The translations under genes and the position numbers were made by a program. 62,946 bases of DNA from Planctomycetota bacterium (GTDB lineage: Bacteria > Planctomycetota > UBA1135 > GCA-002748355): assembly GCA_002748355.1 (NCBI GenBank), contig PDSF01000047.1:1-62946 (forward strand). The letters run 5' to 3'. Positions 1 to 8,858 of the stretch are shown in pieces. The notes below the pieces were generated by a model. That model ran no database searches. It saw nothing but the letters and a program-made list of their open reading frames with translations, and was not told where the DNA came from. Numbering within the stretch: the stretch's first letter is position 1; each line of letters begins with the position of its first letter.

Positions 1-1
1 C

Positions 2-1174
2 CCTTCCTTGCCTGCCTCCGTCCGATCCGAACCGCAGCGACGGAGCAGAAGCGGCTCGGATCAGACGGAGGCTCATCTATCGCTTATTCCAGGCCTAGCC
101 CTGCTACGAGCCTCCATCGAAGGTTTATTATTCGGACTCGATTACTCGCTCGGATACGAATGGGGCGAAGATCCCAACATCTATTCCGGCCTCCGGCATC
201 CTCGAGACATAGAGAAGCTTCCCCTTGCCATAGGTCGACAACGACAAAATTGGCTAGACCGGGCAGCGAGACATTTCGAGCTGTGCTTACGGCACTACAG
301 CGAAGGGCATCGAGCCATCACGGCAGAGACCGATCACCAGGGTAATGACTTCCTCGTCTTCGGCAGCTCAGCCAGCCTCGCCGAACGCGAGCTCTTACTC
401 GCCCAAGTCGAGGCAACGCGCGCAGCGCTAAACAGCGGCAAGGCGCTCGGCCTGCATATCGTGCGGCAGAACGGCCGCGTCCTTGTCCGGGTAAGGACCG
501 CCTTCGAGGGAACGGGAATACCATGGCGTGGTCTTTTGCCGGTATTCGATGGCTGGGCACCACTTGGGAATCGATTGCCTGATGCAAGCATTGCTGGACT
601 CTTCCCTGGGATGACTCCAGCGGAAGCAACTTGGCGGGCACAGCTGCCGACTCGAGTAGAAGCCGTCTCGGCAACCATCAAAGTCGATGGCGTCACGAGT
701 GATTGGCCTACGGGCTCCAAACTCCTCCTTCCCGCCGACCCCAATATGGACGCGCGCGGTTACGGCGACCTACACGCCGTGGACGGTGAGCAGATTCACG
801 TGGCAGCAGATGGCGACCACGTCTACTTCCGGCTCGACCTCGCCGATGACGCCTTTGCCTATCGACCGAGCGAAGCGACGGTCTACCAACTCCGTGGGCG
901 AAACCATGGCGACAGGCGGGGGCAGGGGCCGTCCTTCTTGATCGAAATCCGCTTTGACAGCTCAAGCCCCAAAGCCAACTTCTCACAAGGTGGCGGCCCT
1001 GCTCAGGCCATTCCTTTTGCCTACAGCGGCCGCGTTCTTGAGTGCTCGGTACCGCGCAAAGCCCTCCAAGGCAACCTCATCGAGAGGAATCTCTCTTTTC
1101 GCATCCGCAGCCTGCATCGGAAAACTGGGCAGCGTGGTGGCGATCAGAGTCGCGACGTAATCCTGCGCTTCTAA
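2..1174 (+). CDS. Secreted-type protein of unknown function with CBM9/DOMON-like C-terminal domain (5' end cut)
   Basis: The reading frame is open to the window edge, and the first possible start inside the window is a TTG at 8, so the real N-terminus is probably missing. The first 215 residues match no family I recognise; they include helical, Arg-rich stretches. From about residue 222 of the visible protein there is a carbohydrate-binding-family-9-like pattern: a VDG followed by DW (about 226-233), then alternating strands with VYFRLDLAD near 272-280. The same DG/DW signature recurs in the gene at 52989. The next gene starts one base after the stop, so the two are probably cotranscribed. 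The ligand is unknown; the CBM9 assignment rests on the motif only. Confidence 0.6.
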   Translation, partial: PSLPASVRSEPQRRSRSGSDQTEAHLSLIPGLALLRASIEGLLFGLDYSLGYEWGEDPNIYSGLRHPRDIEKLPLAIGRQRQNWLDRAARHFELCLRHYSEGHRAITAETDHQGNDFLVFGSSASLAERELLLAQVEATRAALNSGKALGLHIVRQNGRVLVRVRTAFEGTGIPWRGLLPVFDGWAPLGNRLPDASIAGLFPGMTPAEATWRAQLPTRVEAVSATIKVDGVTSDWPTGSKLLLPADPNMDARGYGDLHAVDGEQIHVAADGDHVYFRLDLADDAFAYRPSEATVYQLRGRNHGDRRGQGPSFLIEIRFDSSSPKANFSQGGGPAQAIPFAYSGRVLECSVPRKALQGNLIERNLSFRIRSLHRKTGQRGGDQSRDVILRF

Positions 1175-1175
1175 A

Positions 1176-1736
1176 ATGACGTGGCCTTGGCGAGACCTAG
1201 CCATCGTATTCCTCCTCCTCGGAGCCGGGACGCTTCCGTTCGTCTTGGCACCAGCACAGATTCCTGAGGAACTCCTGGAGCGCAGATCCCATGCCACAGG
1301 AAGCAACGGAGACCTAAGCCTCCGTGGACTTGAACTAGAGTTGGAGTCTCTCGCCGGTAAGAGCTTTCGAATTCGGGCGGAGAAAGCACTGGGCTTAGAA
1401 GCGGAGTTTGGGCTTCTTTCCCTCGGTGGTCTCCGAACAGGCTTGCGGCTCAAAGAGGCACGGCTTTCGGGTGCCGGACTACGGATCGCCGCAGAACAAG
1501 TCGATTTGAAGTCCAAAGAGTGGCGACTCTCCGGAGCAGTCCGAGTGAATGACGAACAGCAGCGAGGCCTGCTCTTCGCCTCGGAGCTCGTTCTGGACCG
1601 AAGAATCGATCGCATCGAAGCGCTGGGCCTATGCGTGCTGGCCCCCGAGGGACAGAGCGGCGGCTGGGGAGGGCGCGTAACAGGCGGTCTTTCAGCCCGA
1701 CTCGATGAACTCCTGCGGATACGGGCTCACGACTAG
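1176..1736 (+). CDS. Membrane-anchored protein, possibly LptC/OstA-like
   Basis: 186 residues. One hydrophobic segment (about 8-26) at the N-terminus acts as an uncleaved anchor or signal, followed by an all-beta-looking region with regular short strands (residues 45-135, for example LRIAAEQVDLKSKEWRLSG). This strand pattern resembles the periplasmic domain of LptC and OstA-type proteins that bind lipopolysaccharide, but similarity is at pattern level and no diagnostic motif is present. It starts one base past the upstream stop and precedes two PilT/GspE-like ATPases, so it may be part of an envelope-spanning assembly or export system. The function is not established. Confidence 0.6.
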   Translation: MTWPWRDLAIVFLLLGAGTLPFVLAPAQIPEELLERRSHATGSNGDLSLRGLELELESLAGKSFRIRAEKALGLEAEFGLLSLGGLRTGLRLKEARLSGAGLRIAAEQVDLKSKEWRLSGAVRVNDEQQRGLLFASELVLDRRIDRIEALGLCVLAPEGQSGGWGGRVTGGLSARLDELLRIRAHD

Positions 1737-1841
1737 CTCGCATCCTTACGCACCATGAGTCCGGGCTCTGGGTTCAGGCGCTGTATCCGAATGGCCGATC
1801 CCTACAGAGACGGCCAGACGGCCCAGCACCCCGGAGCAGCT

Positions 1842-3146
1842 ATGCTTGAAACCAGATTCGGGTTCATCCTGCTTGAGAACCCGTTCATGCGAAGTGAAGA
1901 CATTGAGAAGTGTCTTCAAATCCAAGGACTTGGTGGACTCAAGAAGCCCATCGAGCAAGTGCTGCTTGAGCAGGGTGTCATCGGAGAAAACGTCCTCCAG
2001 CAGATTCTTGCGATTCACGAGCACCGTCGACGCCGGATAGAACACGAACCCGACCGCCTACCACTTGCCGACAGCGCAGAGCTGCCGAGCCTGGATCTGC
2101 TTATCGAACGAGCAGCAGAAAACGGAGCAAGCGACCTCTTGCTCAGCGTCGGGCGCAAGCCGATGGCTCGTTTCGCCGGACGTGTCGAAGCAATCTCGCA
2201 ACGCTTGCTCAGTGACGAATGGATCGGTGAAGCGTTGAGCACGATCGGCGGGAACAAAGAGCTTGCGGACTTCCTACAAAGCCAATGCTTCCTGACCTCT
2301 TATCGCAGCAAGCTCAGTCAGCGCCTATGTCGGGTCCAACTCTTTGCTGAAAGCTTGGGGGCATCGCTCAGCATTCGGCTACTGCCACATCCCATTCCCA
2401 GCCTAGATGAGCTGGGGCACGACCAGCTCGTCAGGTCAATCGTCGATTCGGACCGCGGTCTGGTCCTCGTCTCAGGACCAAACGCTTCGGGCAAGACAAC
2501 GACGGTCTCTTCGATTCTTCAGCGCATCGGCAAGCAACAGCCCCGCCATGTGCTAAGTCTCCTGACAGGACAAGCTCCCGACGTGGATCTGGGCGAAGGC
2601 TTACATACCCAAAGGGTCATAGGACGCGACTGTGAAAGCCTTGAGCTAGGCCTGCACGATGCCTTTCGCGAAGACGTCGACGTTATCGTGATCGACGAGC
2701 TGCAGCGTAATGCGCCAATTCCATTATTGCTTCAAGCCGCAACGGCACAGGCGCTAGTCATCGCAACCACTCGGGCGAACAGCGCAGATGACGCCATAGC
2801 ACGGCTCTTCGACGACTTCGGGGATCACGCCGCTGCGCCGACAAGGGCAGCATTTGCCGCAGCCCTACAGGGTGGGATTTACCAGGAACTCCTACCCGCC
2901 ATTGGGCGCAACGGCTCAGTTCTCGCAAGCGAGGTGATCACCCCAAGCGCCCCGATTCATGCAGCCATCGTCGATGGCGATCTCGAACGAATTCCGATTC
3001 TCGTTGCTCTTGAGCACGGTCAATCCTGCCGCTCCTTTGACGAGTCTTTGTTGGACCTGGCTGAAGCGGGACTGATCGAGCAGGACGAGGCTTTCGTTCG
3101 AGCTCGGGACAAGCAGCGGTTTCTGAGTGCCGCATCCGGAAGCTAG
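1842..3146 (+). CDS. Degenerate GspE/PilT-family ATPase
   Basis: About 434 residues. The start at 1842 is preferred because GGAG lies six bases upstream and the protein then begins at the usual N-terminal helical domain; ATGs at 1755 and 1791 are alternatives. Residues 1-60 resemble the GspE/PilB N-terminal domain. Walker A is present (GPNASGKTTT, about 212-221). The Walker B region reads DVIVIDELQR (about 280-289) in place of the family's GE-M/I-RD. The His box reads TTRANSA (about 309-315), so the conserved histidine is replaced by arginine. The acidic Asp-box (EDPIE) is not recognisable. The protein may bind ATP but hydrolyse it poorly, perhaps as a partner of the next gene, which is an inference. 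The two genes are adjacent with a 10-base gap. Confidence 0.8.
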   Translation: MLETRFGFILLENPFMRSEDIEKCLQIQGLGGLKKPIEQVLLEQGVIGENVLQQILAIHEHRRRRIEHEPDRLPLADSAELPSLDLLIERAAENGASDLLLSVGRKPMARFAGRVEAISQRLLSDEWIGEALSTIGGNKELADFLQSQCFLTSYRSKLSQRLCRVQLFAESLGASLSIRLLPHPIPSLDELGHDQLVRSIVDSDRGLVLVSGPNASGKTTTVSSILQRIGKQQPRHVLSLLTGQAPDVDLGEGLHTQRVIGRDCESLELGLHDAFREDVDVIVIDELQRNAPIPLLLQAATAQALVIATTRANSADDAIARLFDDFGDHAAAPTRAAFAAALQGGIYQELLPAIGRNGSVLASEVITPSAPIHAAIVDGDLERIPILVALEHGQSCRSFDESLLDLAEAGLIEQDEAFVRARDKQRFLSAASGS

Positions 3147-3156
3147 GGAGGCAATC

Positions 3157-4224
3157 ATGGTTCAGCTCGAGGCAATCCTGGCACGGATGAACGAGACTGG
3201 CGCAAGCGTGCTGCACCTTCGAAATGGCGAGAGGGTCCTCTTCCGGATCGGGCACAAACTGGTGCGGGCAGGGGAAGAACAGCTCTCAATACCAACCCTT
3301 GAGGGCATGCTCGAAGAAGTGCTCAGGGACCAGCAGTGGGAAGAATTCCGGGCCCATGGCGAACTGGATTTTCTCCACCGCTGTCAGCTTGGAAGCTTCC
3401 GCGCCCATCTATATCGCTATGACGGTGGCTGGGCGCTAACGATGCGACGCATCGATCAAAGCTCCCCACGGCGGGAGCAGCTTGGCCTTCCTGAAGATCT
3501 TGATGATTGGCTGGGCTTACGCAGTGGCCTGGTGCTTTTCACCGGTCCGATCGGCTGTGGCAAGACAACGGCGATTCACTCCCTCGTGCGCGAGTGCAAC
3601 GGTAACAGTGCGCGGCACGTCCTTCTTCTCGAGAACCCCATCGAGATTCTCCATGAAGACCTGCGCAGCTGTGTGCAGCAAGTCGAGATAGGCACACACG
3701 TCCCATCGATGAAGCAGGGCCTTGAACTCGCACGGAATCTGCGCCCCGACCTACTCGTTGTAGGCGACATAGAAGACGGTGAAACAGCGCTTGGCGTCCT
3801 CGACTGCGTCGAGAGCGGCATCCTGGTCTTTGCTTCAATGCACGCGGCTTCGATCCGCGAGGCTCTACGCGACTACGACAGGATGCTCCATGAGACGAAG
3901 GGCTTACGAACAAGGGAACGCTTTGCTCAGGCACTGCAAGCCGGCCTCGGCCAGCAACTCCTACCTCGGCAGTACGGTAGCGGGCACGTCCCGGTACTCG
4001 AAATCTTGATCGCGAGCGAACGAGTCCGCAGCCAGATTGCCGCTGCCGATTTCGCCGAAATCCCACAAACCATGCACGAGAGCCGCGGCCTAGGCATGCG
4101 CACGCTCGATCAATCGCTGTTGGATCTCGTGCAGGCCAAGGAAATCACCCCAGAAGAGGCACGACTCCACGCAAGCGAAAAGGGGCTGTTCGAGCCACGA
4201 GTAGGGGTGGCAGGCGGCCTCTAG
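3157..4224 (+). CDS. PilT-like secretion/retraction ATPase
   Basis: 355 residues. The ATG at 3157 is chosen because AGGGAGG lies at a proper distance (3145-3151); an earlier GTG at 3127 would overlap the upstream gene. An N-terminal PAS-like domain precedes the core. Walker A is GPIGCGKTT (about 130-138), the Asp box is LLENPIE (about 157-163), Walker B is LLVVGDIED (about 199-207) and the His box is ASMHAAS (about 226-232), so the catalytic set is largely intact though every motif departs from the PilT consensus. PilT-type hexamers power pilus retraction or twitching. No pilin, PilC or PilB gene is in view, so the machine served is unknown. Confidence 0.85.
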   Translation: MVQLEAILARMNETGASVLHLRNGERVLFRIGHKLVRAGEEQLSIPTLEGMLEEVLRDQQWEEFRAHGELDFLHRCQLGSFRAHLYRYDGGWALTMRRIDQSSPRREQLGLPEDLDDWLGLRSGLVLFTGPIGCGKTTAIHSLVRECNGNSARHVLLLENPIEILHEDLRSCVQQVEIGTHVPSMKQGLELARNLRPDLLVVGDIEDGETALGVLDCVESGILVFASMHAASIREALRDYDRMLHETKGLRTRERFAQALQAGLGQQLLPRQYGSGHVPVLEILIASERVRSQIAAADFAEIPQTMHESRGLGMRTLDQSLLDLVQAKEITPEEARLHASEKGLFEPRVGVAGGL

Positions 4225-4276
4225 TAAACCGTTACGAAGCCTCGAAGCAGCAGTAACTCAGCTAGAGGGGGTAACG

Positions 4277-4624
4277 ATGGCTAAGCGACACCGAGGAAGG
4301 AGCCTGTGGCTGAGGGCAGTGCGGGCATCGATGCGCCTCGCCGCCGGCGTTCTGATCGGAGCAGGCCTCCTTCTCTATGGCCAAGTGATGTTCGCAGAGG
4401 AAGTTCGGAGTGAGGTAGAAAACACCTTCTTCCTTTGGGTCCAAATCGGGCACGCAACGTTCTTTTTGCAAGGGGCAGACGTCCAGGCCAGCCTCGTTCT
4501 TGCCAACATTGACCCTGAGTACTACGAGCACTCCGAGAAGGTCGCGCTAACGCTGATGATCCTGGGCGCCTGCTTACTCTTCTCCGCCAGCTTCGTGCGC
4601 GAGCGTAGCAAGAAGCGCACCTAG
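4277..4624 (+). CDS. Small two-TM membrane protein of unknown function
   Basis: 115 residues, with a strong ribosome binding site (GAGGGGG, 4265-4271). Arg/Lys-rich N-terminus (1-20), a hydrophobic segment at about 21-45, a soluble loop, and a second hydrophobic segment at about 93-110 followed by a basic tail, suggesting both ends in the cytoplasm. No family recognised. It sits 52 bases after the PilT-like gene on the same strand, so it could be cotranscribed, and ends convergently against the anti-sigma gene 28 bases further on. Confidence 0.65.
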   Translation: MAKRHRGRSLWLRAVRASMRLAAGVLIGAGLLLYGQVMFAEEVRSEVENTFFLWVQIGHATFFLQGADVQASLVLANIDPEYYEHSEKVALTLMILGACLLFSASFVRERSKKRT

Positions 4625-4652
4625 CTCTGCTTGGTGCATTACGTGCCGAGCC

Positions 4653-5684
4653 TCAGCGACCCGAACTCTCAAAAACCTCGAGTTTTCCTTCGGCGCCGAA
4701 CATTTGTAGGCGCAGCCCCTGCCGACGGAAGATCTCGCACAAGGTCTGCAACGCTTGCACGTCACCACCCGGCGGAAGGACACGGCGGATCTCAATACGC
4801 ATCTGCTGCTGGCCATCGCTGGTTCCCGCCCCTTTTTGCGAAAAAACAAACTGGGCGGTGATGCGCTTGGGAGCATGAACTTCGGCGGCCTGCTGGACGA
4901 TGCGCTCGAAGCGTTCAAGGTCGAGATGCGAGGACTGAAGACAGCTCGCAATCTGCTGCGTATGCCGATGCACCTCCCTCAGGTAGGCCGCAGTCTCCGG
5001 CAGTAAATCGATCTGCTGTCCCTGAAGGCGTAGGGCTACACCCGCGGACAAATAGCTTTCGCGGGCAGAAGGCAGCACCTGGTTTCGAAGCACAACCGAG
5101 TCGCGAGAATGCTTGGCCCGTTGAGCAATACGCAGGGTGCGCTGAAAACTCTCGTCGGCATTCTGGACGAGACGACGGGCCACACTCATCGCGTCGGCCG
5201 GCCGCAGCCCGAGGGTGTCGGGAAAGGCTGCCAGCTGCCTGGAAGCCTGCTGCTGTGGAGTACGAAACTCGTTTGAGTTCACCGCCAGCCTTGAGGCGCT
5301 CTCATTTGGCTCCTTGGATCCGGAGCCGCCAAAGAGTAGCCAGGCGGAAAGCAAAAGCGCAGCCGCTGTTGCCATGCCCGAAACAAACCACGCGATACCA
5401 CGTACAGCCCTAGCCTGCGGCAGGATCGCCATCGACGCACCTTCGCCAGAGTGAATCCTCTCGAAAAGCTTGTCCTGGAAATCGTTACTCAGACTGGGCA
5501 CGGGAAGGCCCTGAGTCCACTCACGCAAGCGTTCGAGCTCGCCATAAGCCCGGCGGCAGCTCGGGCACTGCAAGAGATGCGCACGGACAGCGAGAGCCTC
5601 ATGGCGCGCGAGCCGCCCATCGAAACTTTCGCCGAGGAGATTTGATATAGACCGGCAGTCAAGCTTGTGCTGTTCGTGCTTCAT
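4653..5684 (-). CDS. Zinc-finger anti-sigma factor (membrane)
   Basis: 343 residues. Residues 6-45 carry a zinc anti-sigma (ZAS, zf-HC2) pattern: an early Cys, then HLLQCPSC (H-x3-C-x2-C). A hydrophobic segment near residues 95-118 is followed by a large extracytoplasmic part of about 220 residues rich in helices and Gln/Arg. Proteins of this type hold a cognate ECF sigma factor at the membrane and release it on an envelope or redox signal. The ATG shares its first base with the TAA of the sigma gene (TAATG), so the pair is translationally coupled. The C-terminal sensor domain resembles nothing I recognise. Confidence 0.85.
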   Translation of the reverse strand: MKHEQHKLDCRSISNLLGESFDGRLARHEALAVRAHLLQCPSCRRAYGELERLREWTQGLPVPSLSNDFQDKLFERIHSGEGASMAILPQARAVRGIAWFVSGMATAAALLLSAWLLFGGSGSKEPNESASRLAVNSNEFRTPQQQASRQLAAFPDTLGLRPADAMSVARRLVQNADESFQRTLRIAQRAKHSRDSVVLRNQVLPSARESYLSAGVALRLQGQQIDLLPETAAYLREVHRHTQQIASCLQSSHLDLERFERIVQQAAEVHAPKRITAQFVFSQKGAGTSDGQQQMRIEIRRVLPPGGDVQALQTLCEIFRRQGLRLQMFGAEGKLEVFESSGR

Positions 5685-6298
5685 TACAGATGCTCCTTCA
5701 TCGCCTTAAGGAGCCGCTGGCGTGCGCGGTAAAGACGGGTCGAGACGGTCTTAAGAGGAATATCGAGGATCGTCGCCACCTGCTCGTAACTGAGGCCTTC
5801 ACTTTCACACAGCAAAAAGACCTCACGGAACTTCTCTGGTAACCCGGAAATCGCCTCACGGAGATCTTGCTGGATCTCACGGTCGCGGACCTGATCCTCT
5901 GGATGCCAAGATGAAGGACCCGGAGGCACGGGGTCCCGGTCCTCCTGATCGGCAATGTCGCGAAAATTGCGCGGCTTGTGTTTGCGTCGCCGCAGCCGAT
6001 CGAGACAAAGATTGCGTGTGACTCGGTAGAGCCAGGGACGCCAGGCACTCTCGGGTACCTGATGCAGGTGCCTGTAGAGAGCGAGCAGAGCGTCCTGAGC
6101 GACGTCCTCTGCCCAGCCCCCGGCACGACCCAGCATTTTTGTCGCGAAGCCGGCCAGAGGCTCGGCATATTCCCCAACAGCTCGCTGGTAGGCAACGAGG
6201 ACAACGGGATCGAGGTCGGTCTGAGCGGTGGCATTCATCGAATCGGGCTCGACGCACAAACGGCCGCTTTGCTCCTCCCCTTCGTCACTGTCCTTCAT
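5684..6298 (-). CDS. RNA polymerase sigma factor, ECF subfamily
   Basis: About 204 residues from the ATG at 6298; a TTG at 6322 and an ATG at 6238 are alternatives. Region 2 is seen in AEDVAQDALLALYRHL and the following WLYRVTRNLCLDRLRRR (2.4 helix). Region 4 is seen in LPEKFREVFLLCESEGLSYE followed by VATILDIPLKTVSTRLYRAR (helix-turn-helix). An acidic linker of about 40 residues joins them. It directs RNA polymerase to a stress or envelope regulon whose promoters are not identifiable here. It is the first gene of a coupled sigma/anti-sigma operon, so the system is probably autoregulated. Confidence 0.92.
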   Translation of the reverse strand: MKDSDEGEEQSGRLCVEPDSMNATAQTDLDPVVLVAYQRAVGEYAEPLAGFATKMLGRAGGWAEDVAQDALLALYRHLHQVPESAWRPWLYRVTRNLCLDRLRRRKHKPRNFRDIADQEDRDPVPPGPSSWHPEDQVRDREIQQDLREAISGLPEKFREVFLLCESEGLSYEQVATILDIPLKTVSTRLYRARQRLLKAMKEHL

Positions 6299-6488
6299 CG
6301 GATGATCCCTGCTGCCGCACAAGCATTTCAGGCTAGCTGCCAGACTCTAGCTACCTTGCGAATCCCGACTTCGCGCGATGCCCAGCAAAGGGCAGAAACC
6401 ACGGGGCCCAGGCTGCGCTTCCATTCAAGCAGCAAAGCAGAAGTGTCGATAGGACGGGCACTTGCTAAAATCGCGCCCTGAGGTCCAT

Positions 6489-7187
6489 ATGACGCGCATC
6501 CAAGCCCAACTCCTACTTCCCCTCCTGTTCCTGGCTCTTGCCTCGTGTGGCATTGCGCCTCCCTTCGACGCGAAAGCCGTCGCGCAAGAGTGGGCGGCAT
6601 TTATGGACCGCGACTATGTGCTGCGGCCAAGCGACCGCCTCGCGATCTCCATCTATACAGAACCGATCTACAACCAGGAAATCACGATATCTCCCAATGG
6701 CACCGTCTCTCTGCTACGGCTGCCGGATCGTCTCAAGGCCTCGGGCATGTCCATCGCGGCTTTCCGGCGACGGGTGCAGGCAGATTACGGAAAGATCCTC
6801 GAAAACCCCGAGGTATCGGTAACTCTGCTCGAAGCGGCGGTGCAGTCGGTTTATGTCGCCGGGGAAGTCAGTGGTCCCGGCGTCATCACCTACCAACCAG
6901 GCATGACACTCACCCAGGCAATCGCAGCCGCAGGAGGGCTCCTGGTCACAGCGAAATGGAGCAACGTCCGCGTACTGCGCAATCGAGGCCGGAGCAGCGA
7001 CAAGACCTATCCGGTCAATTCTCAAAAGATCATTTTCGAGGGCTCGCCTGACTTCCTGGTACTGCCCGGCGACGTCATCTGGTGCCAAACCTCCGAAATT
7101 GCCGACCTTGGCAACTACGTCGACCTCTATATCCGCCGACTCCTACCCTTCTCGATCGGGGGCATCTCGATCCCAACGTCCAATTAG
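6489..7187 (+). CDS. Polysaccharide export outer-membrane lipoprotein (Wza-like)
   Basis: 232 residues. The ATG at 6489 follows a GAGGTCC Shine-Dalgarno-like stretch and gives a clean lipoprotein signal ending LALASCG, with the lipidated Cys near residue 19. A Poly_export (SLBB-type) domain follows: YVLRPSDRLAISIYTEPIYN, then a SLBB repeat containing VYVAGEVSGPGV and a GMTLTQAIAAAGG helix. Proteins of this family form the outer-membrane exit pore for capsule or exopolysaccharide. It is shorter than E. coli Wza (379) and lacks an obvious extra domain. It is divergent from the sigma gene and convergent with the GT9 gene; no Wzc-like copolymerase is in the window. Confidence 0.88.
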   Translation: MTRIQAQLLLPLLFLALASCGIAPPFDAKAVAQEWAAFMDRDYVLRPSDRLAISIYTEPIYNQEITISPNGTVSLLRLPDRLKASGMSIAAFRRRVQADYGKILENPEVSVTLLEAAVQSVYVAGEVSGPGVITYQPGMTLTQAIAAAGGLLVTAKWSNVRVLRNRGRSSDKTYPVNSQKIIFEGSPDFLVLPGDVIWCQTSEIADLGNYVDLYIRRLLPFSIGGISIPTSN

Positions 7188-7197
7188 CTTGCTCGCA

Positions 7198-7222
7198 CCG
7201 GAGCTCTCTGGCGCAGCTCCGG
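7198..7222. terminator. Hairpin between convergent genes
   Basis: Perfect 8-bp stem CCGGAGCT / AGCTCCGG around a 9-base loop, placed between the stops of the Wza-like gene and the convergent GT9 gene. There is no U-tract on either side, so a terminator role (possibly bidirectional) is inferred from position and stem strength. Confidence 0.5.
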
Positions 7223-7229
7223 CACTAGC

Positions 7230-8330
7230 TCAGGAAATCTGCCTCCGGACTGCGCTCAAAGCCATGTCCGGAGTGATTTCGGACATGCAGACGTTCTGGA
7301 CGCAATGAACACCTCGGCCCTGGCATGGGCGGCAGGGCAGCGATCGCTCCAGAACTTGCCCCCCTCCATCGGGCAACCAGGGCCCGGTGAAACTGGGCGT
7401 GCTTGGGCCATAAAGACCTACCAGCGGCGTGCCAAAGGCTGCCGCCACGTGTAAGGGCCCCGTGTCGACAGTGAGCAAGGCAGCCGCTCCTGCCACCAAG
7501 CCAGCGAAGGCAGATAACGAGAGGCCATGGTGGTGCCGGGGCTTCGGGCCGGGGAGCCCCCGAACTAGGCGCTCGACATAGGCCGCTTCGCGCGGGTTGC
7601 CGGAGCTCACCCGGACTTCCATCCCGAGCTCAGCGGAGGCGCGCTGTAGCAATTCGCGCCAATGGCCTTCGGGCCAAATGCGGCGACGGACCTTGCCACG
7701 AAGCTGGGCGAAGCTGTGCTTCCAGCGCAGGGTCTCATCGCAGCCCGGGTGACAGAGAAGGTAGGGCGGCTGGCCAGAGCCGTGAGCGGGCTTCGGAAGG
7801 GCGATGCTCGGAGGGCGACCCTCTAGGCCTAAGGGCCGGAGGCGCTCCCAACTCTGCTCGACTGCGTGGCCTGGCGCAGCTGGCGGATCACCCTCGCAAG
7901 GAGGATAGAGATAGGGCAGCCCCAGTTGCTCGGCGAAGCGCCTGAGCTGGCGGCGGGGACGCAAGGGGAGCAAGAGGTCGTAGCCCTGCGGCTTTAGCTC
8001 AGCGAGCAGAGCCCTCCCGGCTCGGCCCCCGAGATCGCCCTCCCTCCCCTTGAAGGCATGGATGCGCTCCAGGAGGCGTCCCGGGCCGACCACAGAGCCA
8101 AGAATTGCGGCGCTGTAGTGGTTGCTCAGCAAAGCCGATTCGACCTCGGGCCACCTTGCTCGAAAGCCTCGCATTGTCGGAACACAGAAGAGCAGATCAC
8201 CCAAGCGTGAGGCCCGCACGAAGAGCACCCGGCGGATCCTCCCGGCCTCAAGCGCAGCCCTAACGGCCGAGGCCCCTCGCTCAGGTCCCGGCGATCCATC
8301 ACCCAGTAGAGTAGGCTTGTCTGGTGACAC
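7230..8330 (-). CDS. Glycosyltransferase family 9 (heptosyltransferase-like)
   Basis: About 366 residues from a GTG at 8330; a TTG at 8408 would add 26 residues and overlap the next gene. The start is not firm because no good ribosome binding site is visible. The GT9 fold is shown by an early VLFVRASRLGDLLFCVPTMR motif, a conserved DTGPLHVAAAFGTPLVGLYG acceptor/nucleotide loop, and a C-terminal Cys cluster (CRPCQGRG then CVQNVC) as in ADP-heptose:LPS heptosyltransferases. It would transfer a heptose or other sugar to lipid A core or a surface glycan. It is the most GC-rich gene of the polysaccharide region. Confidence 0.85.
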   Translation of the reverse strand: MSPDKPTLLGDGSPGPERGASAVRAALEAGRIRRVLFVRASRLGDLLFCVPTMRGFRARWPEVESALLSNHYSAAILGSVVGPGRLLERIHAFKGREGDLGGRAGRALLAELKPQGYDLLLPLRPRRQLRRFAEQLGLPYLYPPCEGDPPAAPGHAVEQSWERLRPLGLEGRPPSIALPKPAHGSGQPPYLLCHPGCDETLRWKHSFAQLRGKVRRRIWPEGHWRELLQRASAELGMEVRVSSGNPREAAYVERLVRGLPGPKPRHHHGLSLSAFAGLVAGAAALLTVDTGPLHVAAAFGTPLVGLYGPSTPSFTGPWLPDGGGQVLERSLPCRPCQGRGVHCVQNVCMSEITPDMALSAVRRQIS

Positions 8331-8393
8331 GAGCCCCGGGGCCTCTCCTCGCGGTCGGCGCCGCACTCCCCCGCTCAGAGAGAGGTGCTTGGC

Positions 8394-8678
8394 ATGAAGG
8401 ATGAACAACGCTGCGATCGACTGCTCGGTGAGCTCCAGATTCGCTACGGCCTAAAACAACCCTTCTTAGCGAGAGTCCGCCCGATCGCTGAGAACATCCT
8501 GACCATGGACCTGCCTGAGGGCAAACGCACAGAGCTGCTTGAGATGCTAGCCGAAACCTGCCAACGAGATTACAGCATCCGCTGCGCGACAGCAGCTGCA
8601 CAGGAGGCGTGGCAGGGATTCATGGATGACCTAGCTCGAATCGCCGAGGTGCTCTACCGGCGACGCAAGCAAGGTTGA
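8394..8678 (+). CDS. Small protein of unknown function
   Basis: 94 residues from the ATG at 8394, preceded by GAGAGAGG; a GTG at 8385 is possible. Mostly helical, with mixed charges and two cysteines (CDR near the start, TCQRDYSIRC in the middle). No family recognised. It lies divergent from the GT9 gene and about 210 bases ahead of prfB. Confidence 0.5.
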   Translation: MKDEQRCDRLLGELQIRYGLKQPFLARVRPIAENILTMDLPEGKRTELLEMLAETCQRDYSIRCATAAAQEAWQGFMDDLARIAEVLYRRRKQG

Positions 8679-8858
8679 GCGACCCCATTTCCCTCTTTCC
8701 GACCGTGCCCGCCCTTCACCCGAACTGAGGCGGTCGAGGGAGTAACGGCTCGATCTTCGAACATGAGCTAGCAGAAGGCCTCGTGGCGCCTTTTCTCTCC
8801 CTCGGCTTCTCCGTTTGCTTTCTCGCACCTAGGTAGCCCGCTACTCTCCCCTCGAAAC

